Shown here one piece after another: positions 34,730 to 42,760 of a DNA stretch of 62,677 nt. The notes under the pieces were generated by a model. The model was not told the DNA's origin, searched no databases, and saw only the letters and a program-made list of their open reading frames with translations. Both the position numbers and the translations under genes were made by a program. Within the stretch, counting starts at the first letter, position 1; each line of letters begins with the position of its first letter. Origin of the DNA: Solobacterium sp. (GTDB lineage: Bacteria > Bacillota_I > Bacilli_A > Erysipelotrichales > Erysipelotrichaceae); contig JAKVKC010000015.1 in NCBI GenBank assembly GCA_022486705.1, positions 1 through 62,677 on the forward strand, read 5' to 3'.

Positions 34730-35478
34730 ACTGTTTTCTCCTTCTGCGCTGGTTCATAGACCAACTGCCCGCTGTACTGCGGTGCCATATCGCTGAAATT
34801 CAGACGATAGATATTTCCATACTTTGAGAAAGATCTCTTATAGAGCTTCATCTCACTTAATACTTTGACCAGCCACATTGGATAGCGATCCATTGCTTTG
34901 ATCTCCATAATGACGGTCTCTTTTGTCAAAGGCTTTTCATTGCCCTTCTCGCTCAGATTGACATTCTCAATGCGATAGCGGATATTTGTATCAAATGTAA
35001 TTCTGACATCCGCTTCTGAAGTGCTCTTGTAGCATTCTCTTTCATAGAGGATCAGTACTTTCGGTTCCAGATTGTAATACTTCATCAGATAATCAACTTC
35101 ATCTGCCGTATTGCTGTGCACCGAATGCGAAATGCCATATTCCAGATAATCCTGTGCTTCCTTATTCGCTAATTGAAATCTTCTTTTATACACAATGTCA
35201 CCAAGCTTCTTCTTGGTCTCAAGGAAGACTGGCGTATCATCCTTCGGCTGTACATAGCAGCGCATTCTGAGCTTCATGCGATACTTAGAACTGTTGAGGC
35301 TCTGGATAACCAAGCGGCTGTCCAAAGAATCATAATAAATGGAATGTACGGTATATCTGTAATACACATCCTGTTCAATATGCTGCGCCACAGCTTTTTT
35401 GAACTGTTCCGCCTGTTCATATGTCAGACTGTATTTGTCTTCCACTCTTTCAAATGTGTCGATCACGGGCTCGCTCAT
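34711..35478 (-). CDS. VTC-domain polyphosphate polymerase-like protein
   Basis: 255-residue cytosolic triphosphate-tunnel domain of the VTC4 type, which in yeast polymerises polyphosphate from ATP. Tunnel residues are visible in order on successive strands: 'ERVEDKYSL', 'SKYRMKLRMR', 'VFLETKKKLGDIVYKRR', 'ITFDTNIRYR', 'VIMEIKA', and the terminal 'KRSFSKYGNIY'. All expected Lys/Arg/Glu positions seem present, so catalysis is plausible. First gene of VTC-DUF4956-DUF4353; AGGAGG precedes ATG, and a triple 11-bp direct repeat lies upstream. Confidence 0.87.
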   Translation of the reverse strand: MSEPVIDTFERVEDKYSLTYEQAEQFKKAVAQHIEQDVYYRYTVHSIYYDSLDSRLVIQSLNSSKYRMKLRMRCYVQPKDDTPVFLETKKKLGDIVYKRRFQLANKEAQDYLEYGISHSVHSNTADEVDYLMKYYNLEPKVLILYERECYKSTSEADVRITFDTNIRYRIENVNLSEKGNEKPLTKETVIMEIKAMDRYPMWLVKVLSEMKLYKRSFSKYGNIYRLNFSDMAPQYSGQLVYEPAQKEKTVCSVQY

Positions 35479-35532
35479 ACATTGTTTACCTCCTGTTTAC
35501 ACGTTTATAATATTTGGTCTATCTGTTCACCT

Positions 35533-35560
35533 TTTGAATAGAATGTGAAGATTATGTGAA
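35533..35560 (-). promoter_or_regulatory. Triple 11-bp direct repeat (PhoP/WalR-like box) of VTC operon
   Basis: On the minus strand TTCACA (35555-35560), TTCACA (35544-35549) and TTCAAA (35533-35538) are spaced exactly 11 bp apart. A -10-like TATTAT (35507-35512) starts 20 nt after the last repeat, and there is no consensus -35, as expected for activation by an OmpR/PhoB-type regulator. TTCACA fits the Bacillus PhoP half-site TT(A/C/T)ACA. Shared with sites at 37263 and 39752. Confidence 0.6.
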
Positions 35561-35591
35561 AGTGCAAAGTATTGGTAAAGCAGTCCTAAAT

Positions 35592-35618
35592 AAAAAACAT
35601 GGGACATTCCCATGTCTG
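35592..35618 (-). terminator. Second terminator after GNAT-pyrophosphatase gene
   Basis: ACATGGGA / TCCCATGT perfect 8-bp stem with a 3-nt loop and TTTTTTATTT on the minus strand. Confidence 0.8.
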
Positions 35619-35628
35619 CTTCCTTACT

Positions 35629-35658
35629 AAAAAAGCACCATGCATGATCGCATGATGC
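35629..35658 (-). terminator. First terminator after GNAT-pyrophosphatase gene
   Basis: AGCATCATGC / GCATGGTGCT stem (one G-T pair) followed by six Ts on the minus strand, directly at the stop codon. Two tandem terminators insulate the VTC operon. Confidence 0.8.
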
Positions 35659-36405
35659 TCAATGACTGTCTGACCAGAGGATCTCTGTCTCATAGTACTG
35701 TTCTTCAAAGCCGATCAGATCAATGATCTTCTGATGATCGATGACCATACTGGGCGGGATCACGATCCAGCGGGATGCACCATGGCGATGATAGACAATG
35801 CCGGCAACGATGCCGGTGAAAGTCTCAACGGGCTCCTGCGGGCCGATAGCCCAGGCATCCTGCATGCATTCACTGCCAGAAACATAGCCGAAGTTTACAG
35901 GGTATACCGCATCCGCAATCGTCGGATGAAAGCTGCCATAAGGATGATCAATAATAATGGTCACCGTCTTTCCGAGCATTTCTCGGCCCAGCAGATATTC
36001 CACCGGGGTAAAAGAAAGTTCGCCTGCTTCAGAAGGCTCGCCCGTCTCAGCAAAGCCATTTGCCCGATAGAATGCCAAGGCATTGGATGCCGCATTGGCT
36101 TCGATCCTTGCGAAATGCATCTGTTCCGCTTTTTCTTTCATACCATCTAACAGTGCCGTTCCATAGCCATGACGGCGCTTTTCTTTGGCAATGCCGATCA
36201 GGATGATCCGCAGGTCTTGTGGACGATAGACCAGCACACCGATCAGTCCCTCTTCATAGAGACCGATGGCGGTGAATTCTTCGGCATGGCTCTTCAGAAA
36301 AGAGAGAATATTCGCCGCACCGTTTTCTGTCCAGCTGCTTTTTTCTTTCAGGATCGTATCTTCGATCCACTCCAAAGGGAGCTGTTCCAGTGTTTCAATC
36401 TTCAC
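35659..36405 (-). CDS. GNAT acetyltransferase fused to inorganic-pyrophosphatase-like domain
   Basis: 248 residues. Residues about 1-130 are a GNAT domain: acetyl-CoA loop 'KEKRRHGYGTALLDGM', and 'NALAFYRANGF'. Residues about 143-248 align with the short clostridial relatives of family I inorganic pyrophosphatase: 'VTIIIDHPYGSFHPT', 'YPVNFGYVSG', 'QDAWAIGPQEPVETFTGIV', 'FEEQYYETEI'. The pyrophosphatase Asp cluster (DxDPxD) is reduced to a single 'QDAW', so metal-dependent hydrolysis is doubtful. Starts within the end of the sseB-like gene (ATGA overlap), so cotranscribed. Function unknown. Confidence 0.78.
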   Translation of the reverse strand: MKIETLEQLPLEWIEDTILKEKSSWTENGAANILSFLKSHAEEFTAIGLYEEGLIGVLVYRPQDLRIILIGIAKEKRRHGYGTALLDGMKEKAEQMHFARIEANAASNALAFYRANGFAETGEPSEAGELSFTPVEYLLGREMLGKTVTIIIDHPYGSFHPTIADAVYPVNFGYVSGSECMQDAWAIGPQEPVETFTGIVAGIVYHRHGASRWIVIPPSMVIDHQKIIDLIGFEEQYYETEILWSDSH

Positions 36406-37196
36406 AATGCAAGATCCCTATCATAGAGAGCGATACCTTTGCCGATGATCTTTTCTTTGATCTCATCGTTCAGGAAGACAGCCTCCACGGGAATATCTTT
36501 GGCCAGCGGTACCGCCACTTCACGGATCGCATTCAATACAGACTCTTCCTGTTTCTCTGCTTCCACGATCAGATAGAAGCTCATGGTCTGACCGACAAAC
36601 TTCCCCTTCAGCCAAATACGTGAGATCTCCGGTGTCTTTTCTGCCCGTTCATAGATGGCATTGACCATCTTTGTCGGATACACGCTCGGCTCGCCGAAGG
36701 TAATATTCAGCGGGGCGGTCGGCTGCGCTGGCTTTGGTACCGTGCGGCCGGAAGCGACTGCGATCAGCTGCATCGGGATAACAATATTATCCTGACCTGG
36801 ATTGATCACAATGCCGTTGGCTTTATTCTCCGGTGCCTGCAGCAGCGTATCATAATCCTTCATCGTGCGGACAACATACTTTGGCTTGACGTTCGGTCCC
36901 ATGCTTGTCTTCTGGCTCATTTCAATATCCGTAAACGCTGGGAACAGGACTTTGCCGTCATTGGTATTCAGCAGATAGAACTTGATCTGCTGCGGATTGA
37001 AGTTCTTCGGCATCTTCTGGTTCGGATCCAGTTTGACATCAAAGTCGCAGGGAGCCAATAAACTGGCCTTCTTCAATGCTTCAATTAAAGCGATCTGCTT
37101 TTCTGGCGTACTGCCTTCTTTCAGCTCCGTGATCACCTTTTCAAGTTCGGGATTCTTGATCGGTCCCATATTGACTTTATTTTCTGTCTGTTTCAT
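36402..37196 (-). CDS. SseB-family protein
   Basis: 264 residues with two SseB-like modules. N-terminal 'LEKVITELKEGSTPEKQIALIEALKKASLLAP' and 'TDGKVLFPAFTD'-like strand match SseB, whose E. coli namesake was named for enhanced serine sensitivity but has no defined biochemistry. The C-terminal half ('VNAIYERAEKTPEISRIWLKGKF ... SFYLIVEA') is the SseB C-terminal domain. An upstream 25-codon extension is rejected: AGAGGACATC precedes ATG 37196. Cytosolic. Confidence 0.8.
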   Translation of the reverse strand: MKQTENKVNMGPIKNPELEKVITELKEGSTPEKQIALIEALKKASLLAPCDFDVKLDPNQKMPKNFNPQQIKFYLLNTNDGKVLFPAFTDIEMSQKTSMGPNVKPKYVVRTMKDYDTLLQAPENKANGIVINPGQDNIVIPMQLIAVASGRTVPKPAQPTAPLNITFGEPSVYPTKMVNAIYERAEKTPEISRIWLKGKFVGQTMSFYLIVEAEKQEESVLNAIREVAVPLAKDIPVEAVFLNDEIKEKIIGKGIALYDRDLAL

Positions 37197-37262
37197 TTCT
37201 GATGTCCTCTTTTTTCCTGTTTCAGTATATCTTTTTAGCAGAAATATCTCAACCGAAGCATG

Positions 37263-37290
37263 TTCACACAATTTTCAACTTCCTTTCATG
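37263..37290 (+). promoter_or_regulatory. Triple 11-bp direct repeat upstream of the GT2 operon
   Basis: TTCACA (37263), TTCAAC (37274) and TTCATG (37285) at an exact 11-bp period, then a TATACT -10 (37311-37316) starting 20 nt after the last repeat, with no -35 consensus. Same geometry as the VTC-operon site; half-sites decay downstream. Confidence 0.5.
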
Positions 37291-37340
37291 CACAGTTCTA
37301 TCTGCTTTTTTATACTTTTTGCATAGAAAGGAAGACTGCT

Positions 37341-38390
37341 ATGAAAAAGATTGCATTGATCCCGGCGTACTGTCCTAATGAAGGTCTGATCTCTTTGGTG
37401 CAGCACCTGAAGAAAGAAAATATGGAACCGGTCATCGTCAATGACGGCAGCGATACAAGCTGCGATTGGATCTTTGATGCATGTGCTCAGGAGGCGACCG
37501 TACTGAAGCAGATGCCTAACCGCGGCAAAGGAGCGGCCATGAAGAAAGGCATGCAATGGATCCTGGACAATGAGCCGAAGGACAGTGTGATCACAGCGGT
37601 GGATGCGGATGGCCAGCATGACCCGCATGACTGTCTGCGCTGTGCAGAAATGGCAGTCCAGCATCCCGATGCCCTGATCCTTGGGACACGGAACTTTGAC
37701 GGTCCGGATGTTCCTTTTAAATCACATTGGGGAAACAAGATCACAGCGTCTCTCTTCCATATCTTTACCGGCGTGCGCGTCAGTGATACACAGACCGGTC
37801 TGCGCTCCTTCCATGCTTCACTGCTGCCTGCCATGCTAGCGGTGCCTGGCGAGCGCTATGAATATGAAATGAATCAGCTGCTGGCATGCATTCAGCAGCA
37901 CATTCCTTTTGAAGAAGTCGAGATTGCAACGATCTATGAAGATGGGAATTCTTCTTCGCACTTCCATGTCATCCGCGATTCCTTCTTAATATATAAGCAG
38001 CTGATCCATTTTGCGGCATCTTCGCTCAGCAGCTTTGCGGTCGACTATCTGCTGTTCTGTCTTTTCTCACTGCTATTCAATGGCATGTACGGGACGGTCA
38101 TTGCCAATATCACCGCCCGCATCTTCTCTGCCTGCTTCAATTATGAAGTGAACCGTCGGATGGTCTTCAAAGATGGCCAGAGCCGCCGTTCTTCTTTCTG
38201 GCGCTATGCCTTGTTAGCGGTCATGATCCTGATCTGCAACACTTTGATCCTATCGTTCTTTGTCTACGTTCTGCATTGGCATGCACTGCTGGCCAAGATC
38301 TTAACGGAGGTCATTCTGTTCTTCTTCTCCTGGACGATCCAGAAGACATATATCTTTACGAGCCATATCAAAGGAGCTGCCAATCTATGA
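37341..38390 (+). CDS. GT2 glycosyltransferase fused to GtrA-like membrane domain
   Basis: 350 residues. Residues 1-215 are a dolichol-phosphate-mannose-synthase-type GT2 domain: 'PAYCPNEGL', 'NDGSDTS' (34-40), 'RGKGAAMKKG', and DADG (88-91) as the DxD metal site. Residues about 225-345 form four helices of the GtrA/DPMS family ('SLSSFAVDYLLFCLFSLLF', 'NYEVNRRMVFK'). The fusion likely makes a polyprenyl-phosphate sugar and helps flip it. ATG 37341 with AAAGGAAG preferred to an upstream frame. Overlaps the next gene by 4 bp. Confidence 0.88.
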   Translation: MKKIALIPAYCPNEGLISLVQHLKKENMEPVIVNDGSDTSCDWIFDACAQEATVLKQMPNRGKGAAMKKGMQWILDNEPKDSVITAVDADGQHDPHDCLRCAEMAVQHPDALILGTRNFDGPDVPFKSHWGNKITASLFHIFTGVRVSDTQTGLRSFHASLLPAMLAVPGERYEYEMNQLLACIQQHIPFEEVEIATIYEDGNSSSHFHVIRDSFLIYKQLIHFAASSLSSFAVDYLLFCLFSLLFNGMYGTVIANITARIFSACFNYEVNRRMVFKDGQSRRSSFWRYALLAVMILICNTLILSFFVYVLHWHALLAKILTEVILFFFSWTIQKTYIFTSHIKGAANL

Positions 38391-39283
38391 AACCAAAATT
38401 TCTGCATATTATTGATGTACTTGTTATCTTCGCTCTCGGCACTTATCTGCTGCTGGATACATTCGTGATCCCGCGCACCTACAGTGTCGTTACGGCAGCA
38501 GCCGCGAGTACTGCCAATACATCATCGGTCACCAATGCATCCAGTGCATCGATCACCGATACAAGCTATACCGATGACAATATCTCGATCAAAATCACAA
38601 CTTCAACGTATGACAATACCGTGATCTATACCGCAGATGTCCAAGTCAGCGATGCCAGCTATCTAAAGACCGCTTTTGCCAGCAGTACCTATGGCAAGAA
38701 TGTCACCGCATCTACTTCTTCCATTGCGGACAGTGTCGGTGCGATCTTAGCGATCAACGGCGATTACTATGGTGCCCGCAACAGCGGCTATGTAATCCGC
38801 AATGGCGTGCTGTATCGTGATACAGCTTCTTCCTCTTCACAAGAGGATCTTGTCATCAGCAGCGATGGTTCCTTCTCGATCATCACGGAAGGATCTGTCA
38901 GTGCCGGCACCCTGCTGTCCAACGGTGCTCAGCAGGTCCTGTCCTTCGGACCCGCACTGATCGAGAATGGTGAGATCTCGGTATCAGAAAATCAGGAAGT
39001 CGGTCAGGCCATGACTTCCAATCCGCGCACCGCGATCTGTGAGATTGAACCTCTGCATTATCTGCTGGTCGTTGCGGATGGCCGCACCAGTGCCAGTGAA
39101 GGGCTTTCCCTCTATCAGATGGCACAGTACCTGCAGACGCTTGGCGTCAGCACAGCATATAACCTGGATGGCGGCGGTTCCAGTACCATGGTCTTCAACG
39201 GCACCGTCATCAACAATCCAACCACAAATGGAAATAAAATATCAGAAAGGAGCGTGAGCGACATTGTCTACATCGGAGCGTAA
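38387..39283 (+). CDS. NAGPA-family phosphodiester glycosidase, membrane anchored
   Basis: 298 residues, N-terminal transmembrane anchor (about 7-25), a Ser/Thr/Ala-rich linker, then a phosphodiester glycosidase (NAGPA) domain: 'AILAINGDYYGARNSGYVIRNG', 'SFGPALIENG', 'NPRTAIC', 'VVADGRTSASEGLSL', 'AYNLDGGGSSTMVFNG', 'RSVSDIVYIG'. The family cleaves sugar-1-phosphodiesters, for example GlcNAc capping a phosphosugar, and in bacteria acts on wall or capsule glycans. Coupled to the GT2-GtrA gene by an ATGA overlap. Extracytoplasmic. Confidence 0.88.
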   Translation: MKPKFLHIIDVLVIFALGTYLLLDTFVIPRTYSVVTAAAASTANTSSVTNASSASITDTSYTDDNISIKITTSTYDNTVIYTADVQVSDASYLKTAFASSTYGKNVTASTSSIADSVGAILAINGDYYGARNSGYVIRNGVLYRDTASSSSQEDLVISSDGSFSIITEGSVSAGTLLSNGAQQVLSFGPALIENGEISVSENQEVGQAMTSNPRTAICEIEPLHYLLVVADGRTSASEGLSLYQMAQYLQTLGVSTAYNLDGGGSSTMVFNGTVINNPTTNGNKISERSVSDIVYIGA

Positions 39284-39671
39284 GAACAGGAGGATCAAGT
39301 GGAGCACAGCATGGCTGTTCATTGCCTTATTCTGTGCCGTCTTCTCTGCAGTCTATGAGATCTTCTCCCATGGTGTCTACAGTCTGGCCATGATCTGCTT
39401 ATTTATCTGGCCGCTGCTGCTGGGTGCCCTTCCCTGCTTCTTCTTGGAAAAGAAGAACATGGCAATGCCTGGACGGCTGTATCAGGATGGCATTGTGATC
39501 CTGACCTTGGCATCCTTGATCGCCGGTATTCTGGAGATCTATGGAACTTCTTCTCCTTATACGATGCCCTTCTTCTGGGCTGGCATTGCGGTCGCTGCGA
39601 TCGGTGCGATCATGGACTTCTATATGCGCCGGCATACCGTTGGCAATCGGCTCCAAAAAGCATTAAAATAA
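39264..39671 (+). CDS. Small four-helix membrane protein
   Basis: 135 residues, four hydrophobic segments ('WLFIALFCAVFSAVYEIF', 'LAMICLFIWPLLLGALPCFF', 'GIVILTLASLIAGILEI', 'PFFWAGIAVAAIGAIM') and a basic tail. No family recognised. It begins with TTG inside the NAGPA gene (20-bp overlap), with AAAGGAG about 10 nt upstream, so it is cotranslated with the glycosidase and probably belongs to the same surface-glycan pathway. Confidence 0.65.
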   Translation: MSTSERKNRRIKWSTAWLFIALFCAVFSAVYEIFSHGVYSLAMICLFIWPLLLGALPCFFLEKKNMAMPGRLYQDGIVILTLASLIAGILEIYGTSSPYTMPFFWAGIAVAAIGAIMDFYMRRHTVGNRLQKALK

Positions 39672-39751
39672 GACACAGATCCCATATAGAAATGTCGGCG
39701 GAATGAATGGCGGTCAATGCCTATACAAAACATGAAAACTGTTTCTTATTA

Positions 39752-39779
39752 TTGACCCCACGTTCACACAGGCTTCACA
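39752..39779 (+). promoter_or_regulatory. Triple 11-bp direct repeat upstream of htrA
   Basis: TTGACC (39752), TTCACA (39763) and TTCACA (39774) at an exact 11-bp period, 45 bp before the htrA start. The two perfect TTCACA-N5-TTCACA copies match those of the VTC operon. No convincing -10 is placed at the same distance; TACCAT (39789) is nearest. Confidence 0.5.
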
Positions 39780-39823
39780 AACGACCCGTACCATAAGTAC
39801 AGAACTTGAAAGGAGTACAGTCT

Positions 39824-41092
39824 ATGAGTGAAATGAATCAGGAACCAAACGAGCATCAGGAAGAAACACCCATTGATGTATCATTTACAGAAAGCAGCGG
39901 ACCTTCTCCGATCCAGACACCATCCAGAAAGCCAAAGAAAGATAAAAAGCATACAGCCTTTCTGACCATTGTCTTAGCAGCCGTCGTAGGATTGGGTGCA
40001 GGATTGGGCGGAAGCTGGTTCGCAATTACGCATTTAGGAGCATCCGGCAGCAGCACGACCGTTACCTATGCCACAGAATCCGGCGGCAGCAAGACGACTT
40101 CGGTCGCTTCCGGAAGCACAGGTCTCACAGAAACACAGGTCGCTGCCAAAGCAGCCCCGAGCGTTGTTGAGATCCTGACGGAAGTACAGTCTACTTCCAG
40201 CAGTTTCTTCGGTCAGTCGCAGTCCTATACTTCCGAAGCAGCCGGATCCGGCGTTATCATTTCGTCCGACGGCTATATCATTACCAACAACCATGTCATT
40301 GAAAATGCAACATCGATCAAAGTCACGACATATGACGGTACAGAGTACACGGCAACGTTAGTCGGTACAGACAGCAAATCAGATATTGCTGTACTGAAGA
40401 TCGATGCGACAGATCTCACGGCTGCGACCATCGGTGATTCTTCCAAGATCGCCGTCGGTGATTCCACTGTCGTTATCGGCAATCCGCTCGGCACTCTGGG
40501 CGGCACCGTCACAGATGGCATCATCTCAGCAACTTCCAGAGAGATTGTTCTGAACAATGAATCCATGGAACTGATCCAGACCAATGCAACGATCAACTCC
40601 GGCAACTCCGGCGGCGGCATGTTCGATGGCAATGGCAATCTGATCGGCATCGTCAATGCCAAGGATTCCGGCACGACTTCTTCCGGTACAGTGATCGAAG
40701 GCATCGGCTTCGCTATTCCGATCAACAAGGCAATGGATGTTGCCAAACAGCTGATGGAAAATGGCAAAGTAACTGACCGTGCGACTTTAGGTGTCTATCT
40801 CCAGGAGATCACCCAGGCTACCCAGCAGTATTCCGCAGGTCTCTATATCACTTCTGTTGTCTCCGGTTCCGGTGCTGAAAAAGCAGGACTGAAGGCATAT
40901 GATAAGATCGTCTCCGCAGACGGCAAGGACATCTCGTCCTATTCCGATCTGACTGCGGTCCTGAATAAGAAGTCCATCGGCGATACGATCGACTTAACGA
41001 TCGAGCGCAGCAGCAAATCAATGGATATCACGGTCACCTTGACTGGTGCCGTCGAAACAACAAAGACAAGCAATACTTCCTCAATAGGCTGA
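39824..41092 (+). CDS. HtrA/DegP-type serine protease with PDZ domain
   Basis: 422-residue S1C protease. Cytoplasmic N-terminus, one transmembrane helix (about 45-67), a low-complexity linker, then protease with triad His157 ('TNNHVIE'), Asp187 ('KSDIAVLKI') and Ser262 ('INSGNSGGGMF'). One PDZ domain (about 325-410: 'GLYITSVVSGSGAEKAGL', 'DKIVSADGK'). Degrades or refolds misfolded exported proteins. An in-frame TTG six codons upstream is disfavoured because AAAGGAG fits ATG 39824. Confidence 0.93.
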   Translation: MSEMNQEPNEHQEETPIDVSFTESSGPSPIQTPSRKPKKDKKHTAFLTIVLAAVVGLGAGLGGSWFAITHLGASGSSTTVTYATESGGSKTTSVASGSTGLTETQVAAKAAPSVVEILTEVQSTSSSFFGQSQSYTSEAAGSGVIISSDGYIITNNHVIENATSIKVTTYDGTEYTATLVGTDSKSDIAVLKIDATDLTAATIGDSSKIAVGDSTVVIGNPLGTLGGTVTDGIISATSREIVLNNESMELIQTNATINSGNSGGGMFDGNGNLIGIVNAKDSGTTSSGTVIEGIGFAIPINKAMDVAKQLMENGKVTDRATLGVYLQEITQATQQYSAGLYITSVVSGSGAEKAGLKAYDKIVSADGKDISSYSDLTAVLNKKSIGDTIDLTIERSSKSMDITVTLTGAVETTKTSNTSSIG

Positions 41093-41097
41093 AAGGC

Positions 41098-41128
41098 AGC
41101 AGGATGAACAATCCTGCTCCTTTTTTTT
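41098..41128 (+). terminator. Terminator of htrA
   Basis: AGCAGGAT / ATCCTGCT perfect 8-bp stem, 5-nt loop, then CC and eight Ts. Confidence 0.88.
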
Positions 41129-41169
41129 GCGGTTCTGTTAGTATAAATGCATACGAAAGAAGGAACCTT

Positions 41170-42387
41170 ATGAAACAGAACCTCTTTTCCGGAAAATACC
41201 GCAATGTACTGCTTGCGATGTGCGGCCTGTCCTGCTGTGCCTATGGCATCATTGCGAACAGCGGCGGTGTCTTTTTCAACCCGATTGCGGCTGAGTTCGG
41301 GGCTGGCAAAGGTGCTGTATCACTGACTCTGACGATCTCCGGCATCGCGACAGCCGTCGGCGGTTTATATGTACCGAAGATCCTGAAAGAAAGCTCTTGG
41401 CGGAAGATCATTCTCATCGCTTCTGTTCTGATCCTAGGTTCTACTTTGATCATGGCCTATGCCAATGCACTATGGATCCTGTATCTTGCCAATGGCATCC
41501 GCGGCTTTGGCGCCGGTCTGATCTCTTATGTCACGATCTCGATCTTCATCAATCAATGGTTCTATGCCAAGCATGGCTTTGTTACCAGTCTGACGATGAG
41601 CTTCTCCGGTATTTCCGGTGCACTGCTGTCGCCGATCTTTACGGGACTGATCCAAAGCTTCGGCTGGCGCAGTACCTATCTGATCTCTTTGATCTTCATT
41701 GTTCTCTTCGTACTGCCATCTCTCGTGCTTCCTTTTTCTTTTCATCCGGAAACGCTGCAGATGAAAGCCTATGGCGCAGAGATGAAAAAAGAAGAAACCG
41801 TTTCAGCTGAAGAAAGCAATGTCCCTCATCTTCTGCCGTTTCTTCTTCTCTGCTTTGTTTCTATCGCTTCCAATTCCTATGTCGGCATTGTGCAGCATCT
41901 GCCTTCCTATGCCATTGCCTTAGGCAATACAGCAGAAGCAGGTGCCCTGATGCTTTCACTAGCTTTGATCGGCAACATTGTCAGCAAGCTCCTGGCGGGC
42001 ACTTTAGCGGATATCATCGGCACCAGAAATGCTTTATGGATCTTATCCGGCATCTGTCTTCTGGCCATCCTGCTGCTGTTCTTAACGCAGAACATCCTGT
42101 TCCTGTACTTAGGTGCACTGCTGATGGGATGCGGCTACGGCATCGGTGCCGTCGGCATTACCCTGATGACAAGATCATTGTTCGGCTTAGCAGGCTTTGT
42201 CAGAGTCTATCCGATCGTTTCTTTCCTGGCCAGTATTTCTTTCTCCGCTGCTACCGCATTGATCGGGTGCCTCTTCGATCTGACTGGCAGCTATCTGATC
42301 TCTTTGGAGATCGGAGCTGTCTTATGTGTCCTGATCTTTCTGGCTATCGGCTTTGCCTATCAGGGACAGAAAAAGCAAAAGGCATAG
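41170..42387 (+). CDS. MFS transporter, oxalate/formate-antiporter-like
   Basis: 405 residues with about 12 transmembrane helices in two six-helix halves joined by a charged loop (about 195-220). 'GGVFFNPIAAEFGAGKGAVSLTLTI' and 'GFVTSLTMSFSGISGALLSPIF' resemble the OFA/monocarboxylate branch; the intracellular 'GTLADIIGTRNALW' motif in the second half is a typical MFS loop. ATG 41170 has AAAGAAGGAACC upstream; a longer frame is rejected. Substrate probably a small carboxylate, uncertain. Convergent with the DUF1667 gene. Confidence 0.82.
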   Translation: MKQNLFSGKYRNVLLAMCGLSCCAYGIIANSGGVFFNPIAAEFGAGKGAVSLTLTISGIATAVGGLYVPKILKESSWRKIILIASVLILGSTLIMAYANALWILYLANGIRGFGAGLISYVTISIFINQWFYAKHGFVTSLTMSFSGISGALLSPIFTGLIQSFGWRSTYLISLIFIVLFVLPSLVLPFSFHPETLQMKAYGAEMKKEETVSAEESNVPHLLPFLLLCFVSIASNSYVGIVQHLPSYAIALGNTAEAGALMLSLALIGNIVSKLLAGTLADIIGTRNALWILSGICLLAILLLFLTQNILFLYLGALLMGCGYGIGAVGITLMTRSLFGLAGFVRVYPIVSFLASISFSAATALIGCLFDLTGSYLISLEIGAVLCVLIFLAIGFAYQGQKKQKA

Positions 42388-42397
42388 ACCTTCTGCT

Positions 42398-42760
42398 TTA
42401 TTTCATCGATCTGCTGGCCACAAGATCTGCGCCTGTGCCGAGGAAATCATGAACGATCACATCATTGACATGGATCGGTGCTCTGACATCCAGTTTTCTG
42501 ATCTCCGCCATTGCTTTATCGCAAAGGTCCAAAGGGATCTCACGATCGGTAATGACCGGCAGGACCCGCAGCGGTGCATTCTCGATCTTCACCGTTGACG
42601 TCAACACCCGCATCGGCCGGATCGTTTCCTGGGCCGCATAGTTCTTTCCTTTTTCACATGTATAGCCCTTGATATCGATCACTTTTCCCTGATCGACAGT
42701 GACCGTAATACTGCACCCTTTCGGGCAGTTGACACATACAAGCGTCTTCGTTTCCATCAT
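42398..42760 (-). CDS. DUF1667 protein
   Basis: 120 residues; 'CVNCPKGCSITV' at the N-terminus is a C-x2-C-x3-C cysteine cluster, with a further Cys in 'KGYTCEKGKNYA', likely binding an iron-sulfur cluster. The rest ('RPMRVLTSTVKIENAPLRVLPV') is DUF1667. This protein is routinely encoded after the GlpA-like and FAD oxidoreductase genes as third subunit of an anaerobic glycerol-3-phosphate-dehydrogenase-like complex. Overlaps the upstream gene by 4 bp. Confidence 0.88.
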   Translation of the reverse strand: MMETKTLVCVNCPKGCSITVTVDQGKVIDIKGYTCEKGKNYAAQETIRPMRVLTSTVKIENAPLRVLPVITDREIPLDLCDKAMAEIRKLDVRAPIHVNDVIVHDFLGTGADLVASRSMK

